From: Pontibacillus sp. HMF3514
GTDB lineage: Bacteria; Bacillota; Bacilli; Bacillales; BH030062
NCBI RefSeq assembly: GCF_009858175.1
Contig: NZ_CP047393.1
Coordinates: 1,488,001-1,552,000 of the forward strand
Length of the DNA: 64,000 bases
Direction: 5' to 3'
In this document: positions 33,057-40,587 of the stretch, in pieces
Layout: the number at the start of each line of letters is the position of its first letter
How positions within the stretch are numbered: position 1 is the first letter of the stretch
Made by a program: the position numbers and the translations under genes
Notes under the pieces: generated by a model
What the model was told of the DNA's origin: nothing
Seen by the model: the letters and a program-made list of their open reading frames with translations, nothing else
Database searches by the model: none

Positions 33057-33392
33057 TTATACTTGGATGGCTACGTCTTCTTTAGCTACATGAGTATTTC
33101 TTACGTAGCACTCATCAATTGGTTTTTCGCAGTATTTCATGATCTTCTGGTACGCATATTCCACATTTTCACCATCGATAATCATGAGGATGCGTTCATT
33201 CTTCCGGTAGTATAGAAAAAATGATAGCAATTTAGGAAGATTACAAGCATCTGCAATTAAATCGTCTTGGTATAAATAAACATCATAAGTGCTTTGATTA
33301 ACAAAACGGTAAATGTTCATGATTTCTTCCATGGATAGTCTTTGTTCTTTCAGGTGTATATAGTAAGATGAGATTTCATTCAAGGTTTTCAC
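33057..33392 (-). CDS. HPr-like fold protein of unknown function
   Basis: A 111-residue protein. The middle section VYLYQDDLIADACNLPKLLSFF, then ERILMIIDGENVEYAYQKI, follows the beta-alpha pattern of HPr-type domains (phosphocarrier and Crh relatives), but the phosphorylated histidine motif is absent. I suggest a non-catalytic HPr-like protein with low certainty. It is flanked by a small membrane protein gene downstream on the same strand and a repeat island upstream. Confidence 0.5.
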   Translation of the reverse strand: MKTLNEISSYYIHLKEQRLSMEEIMNIYRFVNQSTYDVYLYQDDLIADACNLPKLLSFFLYYRKNERILMIIDGENVEYAYQKIMKYCEKPIDECYVRNTHVAKEDVAIQV

Positions 33393-33583
33393 CCTCTTTT
33401 GTTGTTTCGTTTTGTTACTTTCTTGTTACCCCGAAATTAGATCGTAAAAACAAATTTGATGTGAAATGGGTATAAAGTCCCTGGTATAAAGAATTCATGT
33501 AAAAAAATAAAAAGCTATTTATTGATGTGAATTTATTCAATTATATGGCAGTTATGTGGAATAACTGTTTTAGTGAGAGAGGC

Positions 33584-33755
33584 GGTTCCGTTGCTATTGT
33601 GGAGTACGGTGGGCTTGGGAACGGGTTGCTTTCCCCGGACGAACGATCGAGCCTCCTCATCCGCTACGCTTCTTGCGGGGTCTCGCTCGCCCGTTTTTCC
33701 GGAGGAGTCAACCCGTTCCCAAGCCCACCTTAGCCGAATGGAGATTAACGGAACC
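33584..33755 (+). repeat. Palindromic repeat family A, copy 2
   Basis: Same 172-bp length and ends (GGTTCCGTT / AACGGAACC) as copy 1. Changes are compensatory in places: GGGCTTGGGAACGGGTTG on the left is matched by CAACCCGTTCCCAAGCCC on the right, keeping the stem paired. Confidence 0.87.
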
Positions 33756-33777
33756 GCAGCGATATGAGGAGGTAATG

Positions 33778-33965
33778 CTTACGGACATTTGATCCGCTAT
33801 TTCACCTTAAAATGGTTTTTCTAAAGAGCTTACGGACATTCATTCCGCTAATTGCTACAAATCACCTTAATAAAGAGCAATCTGTCACAAATAAGGTACC
33901 ATATGTCCGTAACGACTCTCGAAATGCCTTAAAAGTTCAAAATAACGGAACAGATGTCCGTAAGG
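33778..33965 (+). repeat. TTACGGACAT repeat array, two direct and two inverted units
   Basis: Units beginning TTACGGACATTTGATCCGCT (33779) and TTACGGACATTCATTCCGCT (33830) are followed by two inverted units, ATATGTCCGTAA (33901-33912) and AACGGAACAGATGTCCGTAA (33944-33963). Each forward unit is itself a short imperfect palindrome (CGGA...TCCG). The array sits between family A copy 2 and family B copy 2. Confidence 0.75.
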
Positions 33966-33984
33966 TTTAGAACTCACACACTAG

Positions 33985-34219
33985 GGTCCGTTATTCTCCA
34001 TAAACGCAAAGGGGGGAAGGAAACGGCAAACTCCAGTGGTAGAAAGGGCAGATGGGACCCCACAGAGAACGGAGTGAACGAGGAGGCTCAAAGTAAACAA
34101 GGAAGATCGACTAAGACCGCCACATCGTGTGGCAACGTCGACCTACCCCACGTCGTGTGAGGCAACAGGAGTATTGCCGTTTCACTGACCCCCTTACTCT
34201 CATACAAGCAACGGACTCC
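33985..34219 (+). repeat. Palindromic repeat family B, copy 2
   Basis: Starts GGTCCGTTAT and ends AACGGACTCC, with GGAAACGGCAAACTC matched by GTATTGCCGTTTC. It is 235 bp because the middle holds about 70 extra bases with small hairpins (for example CACATCGTGTG and CACGTCGTGTG). Confidence 0.78.
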
Positions 34220-34257
34220 TCCGAACCTATATCTCGAAACGGGGCTTTAATGGAACA

Positions 34258-34317
34258 TCAAAAAGCAGTTCAGTTAAGATGAAAATCTTGTTTCACCCTT
34301 CAAAACTGAACTGCTTA
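34258..34317 (-). terminator. Terminator of the SDR gene
   Basis: AAGCAGTTCAGTT / AACTGAACTGCTT stem with a 28-base loop that itself contains an AAGAT/ATCTT hairpin; the minus-strand exit is T-rich. Confidence 0.75.
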
Positions 34318-34337
34318 TGATCTAACTAACTTTCTAT

Positions 34338-35087
34338 CTAGTGTTCATAAATCATCTTCTTAGTCATACCACCATCTACAACTAAATTTTCCCCGGTTAC
34401 AAAAGCATTTTCCTTATCACTTAAGTAAAAACAAGCTCTTGCGATATCTGCTGCATGCCCTACTCGTTTGGATGGGTGTTGGGTGTGGTCGATATCTCTC
34501 AGTTCTTCATAAGCTTCTGTTTGGATCCAACCTGGACTAATGGCATTCACTCTTATTTGATATTCACTCAATGACATTGCGAGAGAATGGGTTAAAGCTA
34601 GTATACCACCTTTTGAAGCTGCATAAGCCTCTGAATCTTGTTCAGACATGAGTGCTCTTGTGGAAGCCATATTCACAATACGTCCATGAATCCCTTCATC
34701 CCTCCAACGTTTGGCTATTTGTTGAGAACATAAGAATGTACCTCTCAAATTGGTTTGGATGGTATTGTCCCATTCACCAACAGTTAAATCAAAGATGTTT
34801 TCAAAACGGCTTACCCCTGCATTGTTGATTAATATGGAGGGAGTCTTATAATGTTCATCTATATGTTGAAAAAGGTTTTCGATTTCTTTAGGGTCCCGCA
34901 GGTCGCAGTATATAAAATAAGCTTGTTTGTGATTTTCCCGAATATCATTTTCGAGTTTTTCACCATTACCTTTATCATTATCAATCATAAGAACAGTTGC
35001 ACCTTCATCTGCATAAGCTTTAGCTAGGGACTTTCCGATTCCATTACTAGCCCCGGTGATTAAGACAGTGTCATCTATAAATTTCAT
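34338..35087 (-). CDS. Short-chain dehydrogenase/reductase (SDR family)
   Basis: A 249-residue classical SDR. The cofactor loop is TGASNGIGKS (about 11-20), the structural motif is NNAG, and the catalytic set is Ser (about 142), Tyr 155 and Lys 159 in YAASKGG. The acidic residue in VLMIDNDKG favours NAD over NADP. The ending FVTGENLVVDGGM is typical. The alcohol substrate is unknown. GAGGAGC precedes the ATG; monocistronic. Confidence 0.92.
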   Translation of the reverse strand: MKFIDDTVLITGASNGIGKSLAKAYADEGATVLMIDNDKGNGEKLENDIRENHKQAYFIYCDLRDPKEIENLFQHIDEHYKTPSILINNAGVSRFENIFDLTVGEWDNTIQTNLRGTFLCSQQIAKRWRDEGIHGRIVNMASTRALMSEQDSEAYAASKGGILALTHSLAMSLSEYQIRVNAISPGWIQTEAYEELRDIDHTQHPSKRVGHAADIARACFYLSDKENAFVTGENLVVDGGMTKKMIYEH

Positions 35088-35201
35088 TTGACCAGCTCCT
35101 CTTACTTCAATTCCTTACCATTTATACCTTATCTTTTCGTATCTTAAACCCAAGAAAAGAACGTTTGTAACAAGGGACTAGGGGAAAACATAAAGAAAAG
35201 A

Positions 35202-35230
35202 TTGTTACGTTATAAACATTGTGATATATT
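35202..35230 (+). promoter_or_regulatory. Promoter of the HD-domain gene
   Basis: TTGTTA and TATATT with a 17-base spacer, about 30 bases before the ribosome site. Confidence 0.6.
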
Positions 35231-35258
35231 ATTCTGAAAACTAATCGGAGGGATTTTA

Positions 35259-35807
35259 ATGAGGAATGTTAACTTAGTCGATATTTTCAAACATCACATT
35301 ACAAGAAAATACCTTCGTCGTTCAGGTGTTCATCATGCGGTGACAGCTGCTCAATATGCCTTTGAAATCGCAGTGGATAAAGGTGTTCATGTGGATCATG
35401 CAGCGAAGGCAGCGTTGCTTCATGATATTGGCCATTATGAATGGTATAACAATGAAGGGGAATGGGACTATGATGAATATCGTCAAAATGATATTCATGC
35501 CATAAAAGGTGCTGAGCGTGCTCATAAACTTCTCATTAGATTAGGAGAAGATCGTGTAGCAGCCAAGGAAATATCCGTTGCAATCCTATTACACACTGAT
35601 TCGTACTTGCCATTTTCCTTAGAAGGGAAGCAAACACCTCTTCAAGAAGTGATTACACAAGCAGATAATAAAGATGAGCAACCAAAAGGATTGCATCATT
35701 ATAAACAAATGGAAGTTAGTGAAGCCATTCAAGAGTTACACAAACTTGATCAGCAAATCGATGCTATTTTAACCAAAGAAACTGTTCCAAAAGAATTTAT
35801 TGGATAA
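35259..35807 (+). CDS. HD domain-containing phosphohydrolase
   Basis: A 182-residue HD-superfamily protein with a first metal-ligand histidine near 25 (GVHHAVTAA), the HD pair at about 55-56 in ALLHDIGHYEW, and further histidines in HAIKGAERAHKLL and ILLHTDSYL. The arrangement resembles YqeK/HDIG-type hydrolases of nucleotides or phosphates; the substrate cannot be assigned. CGGAGGG precedes the ATG. Confidence 0.82.
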   Translation: MRNVNLVDIFKHHITRKYLRRSGVHHAVTAAQYAFEIAVDKGVHVDHAAKAALLHDIGHYEWYNNEGEWDYDEYRQNDIHAIKGAERAHKLLIRLGEDRVAAKEISVAILLHTDSYLPFSLEGKQTPLQEVITQADNKDEQPKGLHHYKQMEVSEAIQELHKLDQQIDAILTKETVPKEFIG

Positions 35808-35822
35808 ATTTGATTAAAATGG

Positions 35823-35851
35823 TTTACATTTCATAATGAGTTGCATATACT
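35823..35851 (+). promoter_or_regulatory. Consensus promoter of the tiny-ORF/hairpin transcript
   Basis: TTTACA and TATACT with exactly 17 bases between; start expected near 35858, shortly before a 25-codon ORF. Confidence 0.7.
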
Positions 35852-35892
35852 TTACTTGTGTTAAAAATTAAACGAAAGCGAGGTCGAAAAAG

Positions 35893-35970
35893 ATGAAAAA
35901 TGTAATGACTCTAACCAACCAACTTAATATGTATCATTCGACCTTTGCTCGTCGTGGATTTATGTTATAA
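35893..35970 (+). CDS. Tiny ORF (25 residues)
   Basis: Begins MKNVMTLTNQLNMYHSTFAR and is preceded by GCGAGG at nine bases from its ATG. It is transcribed from a near-consensus promoter and followed by three hairpins, two of them terminator-like. It may be a leader or a functional micropeptide; no family is recognised. Confidence 0.45.
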   Translation: MKNVMTLTNQLNMYHSTFARRGFML

Positions 35971-35991
35971 TTCATCATTAACATTAAGAAG

Positions 35992-36013
35992 CTGTAGGTT
36001 GAATGACCTGCGG
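35992..36013 (+). other. Hairpin 1 of a tandem series
   Basis: CTGTAGG pairs with CCTGCGG (two G-U pairs) without a T-run. Its stem sequence is nearly the same as that of hairpin 2. Confidence 0.5.
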
Positions 36014-36035
36014 ATTTATACAGTTTACTTGAAAT

Positions 36036-36061
36036 GCCGTAGGTGTGCCCTGCGGTTTTTT
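36036..36061 (+). terminator. Hairpin 2, terminator-like
   Basis: CCGTAGG / CCTGCGG stem with a 5-base loop followed by TTTTTTAT. Confidence 0.7.
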
Positions 36062-36076
36062 ATATGTCTCATTATT

Positions 36077-36104
36077 GCCGTAGCGAATCGTTACGGTTTT
36101 TTTA
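36077..36104 (+). terminator. Hairpin 3, terminator
   Basis: CCGTAGCG / CGTTACGG stem with a 3-base loop followed by seven T. Confidence 0.8.
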
Positions 36105-36163
36105 TGTGCTATAAGAGGGTTTCCCTTTTATATAAATAAAAAAGAATAAAGGAGGAATTTCAC

Positions 36164-36304
36164 ATGACGATACAATTTTTTATTTTTACGATTACGTTTG
36201 CCAAGAATCACAAACAACATCAGACGAATCGTTCTCCATTTTATGATGTCACCCCAGAAGAACAGCTTATGGATCGTAAAGCAAACTTTATTTCTGAATT
36301 CTAA
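36164..36304 (+). CDS. YrzI-like small protein (46 residues)
   Basis: Opens MTIQFFIFTITFAKNHKQHQ, the hydrophobic start followed by a basic turn seen in the Bac_small_YrzI family of Bacillaceae, and ends with a charged helix. AAAGGAGG precedes the ATG at good spacing. The family is annotated as probably sporulation-related but has no proven role. Confidence 0.6.
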   Translation: MTIQFFIFTITFAKNHKQHQTNRSPFYDVTPEEQLMDRKANFISEF

Positions 36305-36333
36305 AATAATGAAATGAAAGGAATGGATGAACT

Positions 36334-36390
36334 ATGATTCGACTACAACAATTTATGGCATGGATTAATGCGGAGAAAGATACCGGTTAG
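36334..36390 (+). CDS. Tiny ORF (18 residues)
   Basis: Encodes MIRLQQFMAWINAEKDTG, with AAAGGAATGG upstream. It lies between two YrzI-like genes and could be a decayed or minimal relative; evidence is only position and ribosome site. Confidence 0.35.
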   Translation: MIRLQQFMAWINAEKDTG

Positions 36391-36424
36391 CTACAAACAA
36401 AGTGAATGGAAGGAGACATAACTC

Positions 36425-36559
36425 ATGCAATTACAATTATTATTGTTTACCATAACAATTGAAAGAAGATCAAAACAAGATATCATGCGTTCTGAACGTC
36501 AGTATAAAGAAGCATCAGAACGTTTAATGATGCAGAAAAATAAATATTTTTATTGCTAA
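36425..36559 (+). CDS. YrzI family small protein (44 residues)
   Basis: MQLQLLLFTITIERRSKQDI followed by a helical, charged tail ending YFYC is a good match to the YrzI small-protein pattern (hydrophobic TITI segment, then basic residues). GGAAGGAG precedes the ATG and a terminator follows the stop directly. Confidence 0.7.
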   Translation: MQLQLLLFTITIERRSKQDIMRSERQYKEASERLMMQKNKYFYC

Positions 36560-36586
36560 GCTGGGTGTTATATCCAGCTTTTCTTT
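36558..36586 (+). terminator. Intrinsic terminator
   Basis: AAGCTGG / CCAGCTT hairpin followed by TTCTTT. Confidence 0.75.
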
Positions 36587-36670
36587 ATTATATTAAACTT
36601 AATAGTTGGAGTTGACCCCGCAAATTTGATACGTTTTGTAAAGAGAGTATTTGATGAGAGGAAGGTTCGG

Positions 36671-37942
36671 ATGGTTGAAAAACGAAATCCAATTCCAGTT
36701 CAAGAAGCTGTGGAACTGGTGATGCAGTTTGCTGATGAAGGTATTAAAGAAAAAGTGAGACTTGAAGATAGTGACGGTCGGATGTTAGGTGAGGACATTG
36801 TTGCTACGCATGCTGTACCACCATTTAATAAATCTCCGTATGATGGATTTGCGTTCCGTGCAGAGGATACAGCATATGGGAGCCAGGAGAATCCAATCAC
36901 ATTTAAAGTTACAGAACATATAGCTGCTGGGAAAGTAGCTACTAAGCCTCTTCAAAAAGGAGAAGCCGTTCGAATTATGACTGGTGCCAAGCTGCCAGAA
37001 GAGGCGAATTGTGTAGCCATGTTCGAGATTTGCCAAACATATGAAGACCAAGGTCAGGAATATATGTCGATCAAAAGAAGTATGAATCCAGGAGATAATG
37101 TAAACGTTAAAGGGTCTGAAACTGAAAAAGGATCAAAGCTTGTATATAAAGGCACAACAATCAACCCAGGTGTAAAAGCACTACTAGCTACATTCGGTTA
37201 TGCTCATGTCACAGTAGCTAAGCGTCCAAAGGTAGGTTTATTTACAACAGGAACAGAATTATTACAAGTGGAAGATGATCTAGTTCCTGGCAAAATTCGT
37301 AATTCGAATGCTTCTATGGTTGCTTCGCAAATCGTACGTGCTGGAGGAGATGTTCAATTCTTTGGGACGCTACAAGATGATTTTGCAACGTCATTCGAAG
37401 CGATATCTCAAGCCCTAGAGGAAGTAGATCTACTGATCACAACAGGCGGTGTATCTGTTGGAGATTATGATTTAATGCCAGACATCTACAAAGAATTAGG
37501 GGCAAGCGTATTGTTTAATAAGGTAGCAATGAGGCCTGGCAGCGTAACAACTGTAGCATCAAAAGAAGATAAATTATTGTTTGGGCTCTCAGGTAATCCT
37601 TCAGCTTGTTATGTAGGGTTTGAATTATTTACGCGTCCAATACTTCGCTCGTTGATGGGTTCTAAACAACCTTATCCACCTAAGATCAAAGCTTATCTTG
37701 GAGCTGATTTTCCAAAGGCTAATCCATTTACTAGGTTCGTTCGCTCAAACCTCCATTACCAGGATGGAAATGTTTACATACAACCATCTGGCCTTGATAA
37801 GTCCTCTGTTGTTACGTCATTAGCAAGTGCGAATGCATTTATGATGCTTCCAGGTGGCACAAGAGGTTATCAAAAAGGTGATTTAATTGATGCTCTTCTT
37901 ATTGAAGTTAATGAGGGACAGGCCGACACTTGGACATTCTAG
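36671..37942 (+). CDS. moeA: Molybdopterin molybdenumtransferase MoeA
   Basis: A 423-residue MoeA, which inserts molybdate into adenylylated molybdopterin to make the molybdenum cofactor. Family blocks in order: PPFNKSPYDGFAFRAEDT, VRIMTGAKLPE, NVNVKGSE, GLFTTGTELLQ, and the MogA-like TTGGVSVGDYD followed by LSGNPSACYVGFELF. The ATG at 36671 follows GAGAGGAAGG; the TTG at 36626 lacks support. moaA follows 56 bases after the stop, forming a cofactor operon. Other mo genes are not in the window. Confidence 0.92.
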   Translation: MVEKRNPIPVQEAVELVMQFADEGIKEKVRLEDSDGRMLGEDIVATHAVPPFNKSPYDGFAFRAEDTAYGSQENPITFKVTEHIAAGKVATKPLQKGEAVRIMTGAKLPEEANCVAMFEICQTYEDQGQEYMSIKRSMNPGDNVNVKGSETEKGSKLVYKGTTINPGVKALLATFGYAHVTVAKRPKVGLFTTGTELLQVEDDLVPGKIRNSNASMVASQIVRAGGDVQFFGTLQDDFATSFEAISQALEEVDLLITTGGVSVGDYDLMPDIYKELGASVLFNKVAMRPGSVTTVASKEDKLLFGLSGNPSACYVGFELFTRPILRSLMGSKQPYPPKIKAYLGADFPKANPFTRFVRSNLHYQDGNVYIQPSGLDKSSVVTSLASANAFMMLPGGTRGYQKGDLIDALLIEVNEGQADTWTF

Positions 37943-37998
37943 GGTTTGACTTGTAAAATGAATAGTAATAACGAACAACAAGAGGGAGGGATCAAAAG

Positions 37999-39021
37999 AT
38001 GGATACCACAGGTACTGCTATAACAGATCAATTTGAACGTCCGTTAAAAGACTTGAGAATTTCGGTAATCGATCAATGTAATTTCCGTTGCACATACTGT
38101 ATGCCTGCAGAGATTTTTGGAGAAGGCTACCAATTTCTAAGCGAAAACGAACGTTTATCCTATGATGAAATCATTCGTGTTGCTGAGGCATTTGCATCTT
38201 TAGGTGTCGAGAAGATACGGATCACAGGAGGAGAGCCACTATTAAGGAAAAATTTAAGTGAATTAATTGAGCGGTTGTATGCAATTGATGGTATTCAAGA
38301 TATTGCCCTGACAACGAATGGTGTATTCCTCCCTAAACAGGCTAAAGCTCTAAAGGCAGCTGGACTAGACCGAATTAATTTAAGCTTAGATGCAATAAAT
38401 GATGAGGTATTTAAGTCCATAAATAGTCGAGGAGTTAAAACTGCGCCTGTACTAAAAGGCGTTCAAGCTGCAGAAGATGCAGGATTACAAGTGAAAGTAA
38501 ATATGGTTGTTAAAAAAGGAATGAATGATGACCAGATTTTACCTATGGCAAGATACTTCCGTGCAACAGGACATATATTGCGTTTTATAGAATTTATGGA
38601 TGTGGGTAATACAAATGGGTGGAATATGGATTCTGTTATTTCAAAACGTGAAATCATTGATCAAATACATGAACATATGCCACTCGAACCGATTAATCCC
38701 AATTATTATGGAGAAGTAGCCTCTCGTTATCGATATCAAGATGGAGAGGGAGAAGTTGGGGTAATCTCTTCTGTAACGGATCACTTTTGTGATACGTGTA
38801 CAAGAGCACGTCTTTCAGCAGATGGTAAGCTTTATCATTGTTTATTTGCTTCAGGTGGATATGATATTCGATCGCTTTTACGAGATGGGGTTTCTGATCA
38901 CGGTTTGAAATTAGAAATCATGAAGCGTTGGACAAGGCGAGATGACCGTTATTCTGCAGATCGTGCTGAGGGAAAGAAACCAAAGGATAAGAAGATTGAG
39001 ATGTCCTATATTGGTGGATAA
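37999..39021 (+). CDS. moaA: GTP 3',8-cyclase MoaA
   Basis: A 340-residue radical SAM enzyme that starts molybdopterin synthesis by rearranging GTP to 3',8-cyclo-7,8-dihydro-GTP. The N-terminal 4Fe-4S motif is CNFRCTYC (27, 31, 34), the SAM loop is ITGGEPLLR, and the C-terminal second cluster uses [18 protein letters not shown]. The usual C-terminal Gly-Gly tail is present as SYIGG. AGGGAGGG precedes the ATG. It is co-oriented with moeA. Confidence 0.95.
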   Translation: MDTTGTAITDQFERPLKDLRISVIDQCNFRCTYCMPAEIFGEGYQFLSENERLSYDEIIRVAEAFASLGVEKIRITGGEPLLRKNLSELIERLYAIDGIQDIALTTNGVFLPKQAKALKAAGLDRINLSLDAINDEVFKSINSRGVKTAPVLKGVQAAEDAGLQVKVNMVVKKGMNDDQILPMARYFRATGHILRFIEFMDVGNTNGWNMDSVISKREIIDQIHEHMPLEPINPNYYGEVASRYRYQDGEGEVGVISSVTDHFCDTCTRARLSADGKLYHCLFASGGYDIRSLLRDGVSDHGLKLEIMKRWTRRDDRYSADRAEGKKPKDKKIEMSYIGG

Positions 39022-39062
39022 TAAAGAAGTTCACTTTATTAAGGGTAAGAAAAGGAGTTATT

Positions 39063-39494
39063 ATGAAAACATTTAAATTGATTAAACTAAATGTCATTCA
39101 TGAATTAGAAGAAGGTTTTGAAAAGAAAACAATTCCTCTTATTGATGGTTTAATTATCAATAGAGAAGATGAGCATAATCAGTGGCTAATTGAAGCATAT
39201 GTAGGTGCTCAACAATTGGACTATTTTAAAGGTCTTCAAGAAGAGGGAGAAGAGTTTGTGCTTGAAGCTAAAATTTCCAAATCCTCTAATCAACCTGCTT
39301 ATTTTTTAGTGAAACTTCTAACCTTAAATGAGATTGGTGAAGGTTTTAATGTCCTCTTTATGGGAACAATTGTAGATTATAAAAAAGAACAAGTGGAACA
39401 AATGCTACAAAACTTAATAGAGGAAGGTTATCAAGGTGACGAGCTTTTAGAAATGTTTAAGCAACATGTGGAAGATGCTGAAACCAAAGTTTAA
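39063..39494 (+). CDS. YwpF-like family protein
   Basis: A 143-residue protein matching the YwpF family of Bacillaceae: MKTFKLIKLNVI, then IPLIDGLIINREDEHNQWLIEAY and an acidic helical end. Function is unknown in B. subtilis. It starts 41 bases after moaA and ends 12 bases before the arylamine acetyltransferase gene, so the three may share a transcript. Confidence 0.8.
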   Translation: MKTFKLIKLNVIHELEEGFEKKTIPLIDGLIINREDEHNQWLIEAYVGAQQLDYFKGLQEEGEEFVLEAKISKSSNQPAYFLVKLLTLNEIGEGFNVLFMGTIVDYKKEQVEQMLQNLIEEGYQGDELLEMFKQHVEDAETKV

Positions 39495-39506
39495 GGGAGA
39501 GATAGG

Positions 39507-40295
39507 ATGGACATTCAATCTTATATTTCCAGGATTGGTCTTTCACAACCTCCTGAGCCTACGTTAAAAGGGTTGGAACAATTAATGAAAGCCCATCTTT
39601 ATTCTGTTCCATTCGAAAATATTGATGTCGTTACAGGTCGTTATATTGACCTGAACACAGATCAATTTTACGAAAAAATTGTTCAGCGTAAACGTGGTGG
39701 CTTTTGTTATGAGTTAAATGGGCTATTTAATTTGTTGCTTAGCCAATTAGGTTATAAAGTTGACCTTATAGCAGCAACCGTTAAACAAAAGAATGGTACA
39801 TGGACTTATCCGAATAGCCATGCCACAAATGTAGTATATTTGGAACGACCTTATTTAGTTGACGTGGGTTTTGGTGACTCCTTTATAAAACCAATACCTA
39901 TTAACGGAAAGACACATCGGGATGCAAGTGGGCTTTATCGAATAAAAAAGGCTGAAAATGGACTTGATCTACAGCGATATGAAGGGTATTGGAGAACGCA
40001 GTATAGATTTACACTTTCTCCGTTTACATATGAAGAATTTTATGAAGCTGCCCATTATACGCAAACATCTACAGAATCTTTGTTTACTAACGGCTTAATC
40101 GTTACAAAAAGGTTAATGGATGGTCGGGTTACCATTACTGATAAAGATATTACAGTTACACGAAACCGTTCTAGAACAAGACGTTTATTACATCATCACG
40201 ATGAAATATTGAATATGATCGAAAACTATACACATATACCAAAACATGAATTACACAATATTAGCAGCTCCACTCACATGTCTAAAGAAGGATAA
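39507..40295 (+). CDS. Arylamine N-acetyltransferase
   Basis: A 262-residue NAT-family enzyme that moves acetyl from acetyl-CoA to arylamines or hydrazines through a cysteine. The triad is Cys67 in KRGGFCYELNGLF, His105 in YPNSHATNVV and Asp119 in YLVDVGFGDS. AAGGGAGAG precedes the ATG. It may contribute to detoxification or to aminobenzoate-derived secondary metabolism; the physiological amine is unknown. Confidence 0.92.
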   Translation: MDIQSYISRIGLSQPPEPTLKGLEQLMKAHLYSVPFENIDVVTGRYIDLNTDQFYEKIVQRKRGGFCYELNGLFNLLLSQLGYKVDLIAATVKQKNGTWTYPNSHATNVVYLERPYLVDVGFGDSFIKPIPINGKTHRDASGLYRIKKAENGLDLQRYEGYWRTQYRFTLSPFTYEEFYEAAHYTQTSTESLFTNGLIVTKRLMDGRVTITDKDITVTRNRSRTRRLLHHHDEILNMIENYTHIPKHELHNISSSTHMSKEG

Positions 40296-40322
40296 GGTTT
40301 TATGAAAACCTTATCCTTCTTT
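40287..40322 (+). terminator. Intrinsic terminator overlapping the NAT gene end
   Basis: GAAGGATAAGGTTTT / GAAAACCTTATCCTTC stem with a small loop and TTTC tail. Confidence 0.8.
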
Positions 40323-40325
40323 CAT

Positions 40326-40472
40326 ATGCTAATATCTTATGAATTTTTGATTTCAATCCCAAAATATCACATAAAACATGTTAAGCTATTACATGAGCTG
40401 ATACGACATGCGGATAAGGCAATGTATGAAGCTAAGAATCAAGGGAAAAATCAATACCACTTCCATAATTAG
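40326..40472 (+). pseudogene. Degenerate C-terminal fragment of a GGDEF domain
   Basis: A 48-codon frame whose end, ELIRHADKAMYEAKNQGKNQ then YHFHN, is the unmistakable last helix and strand of diguanylate cyclase domains; the preceding SYEFLISIPKYH loosely matches the SIGIS strand. No GGDEF motif, ribosome site or upstream domain remains. It lies 1.5 kb before an intact GGDEF-EAL gene and is probably the relic of a duplicated copy. Confidence 0.7.
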
Positions 40473-40587
40473 CAAATGCGTTCTTCATAATTCGAGTAAT
40501 GTACCGATATTATCATTAATAATTGCTATGATTATGGAAGAATGAATCGATTGAGCAGGAATTATAGCAATTAAAGGAGAAACTAGT

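Noticed and set aside
33778-33965. Possible CRISPR array
   Set aside because: Units are few, differ in sequence, are inverted halfway, and spacing is irregular; no cas genes occur.
35945-36139. 64-codon ORF over the tandem hairpins
   Set aside because: It runs through three hairpins and two terminators and overlaps the 25-codon ORF that has a better ribosome site.
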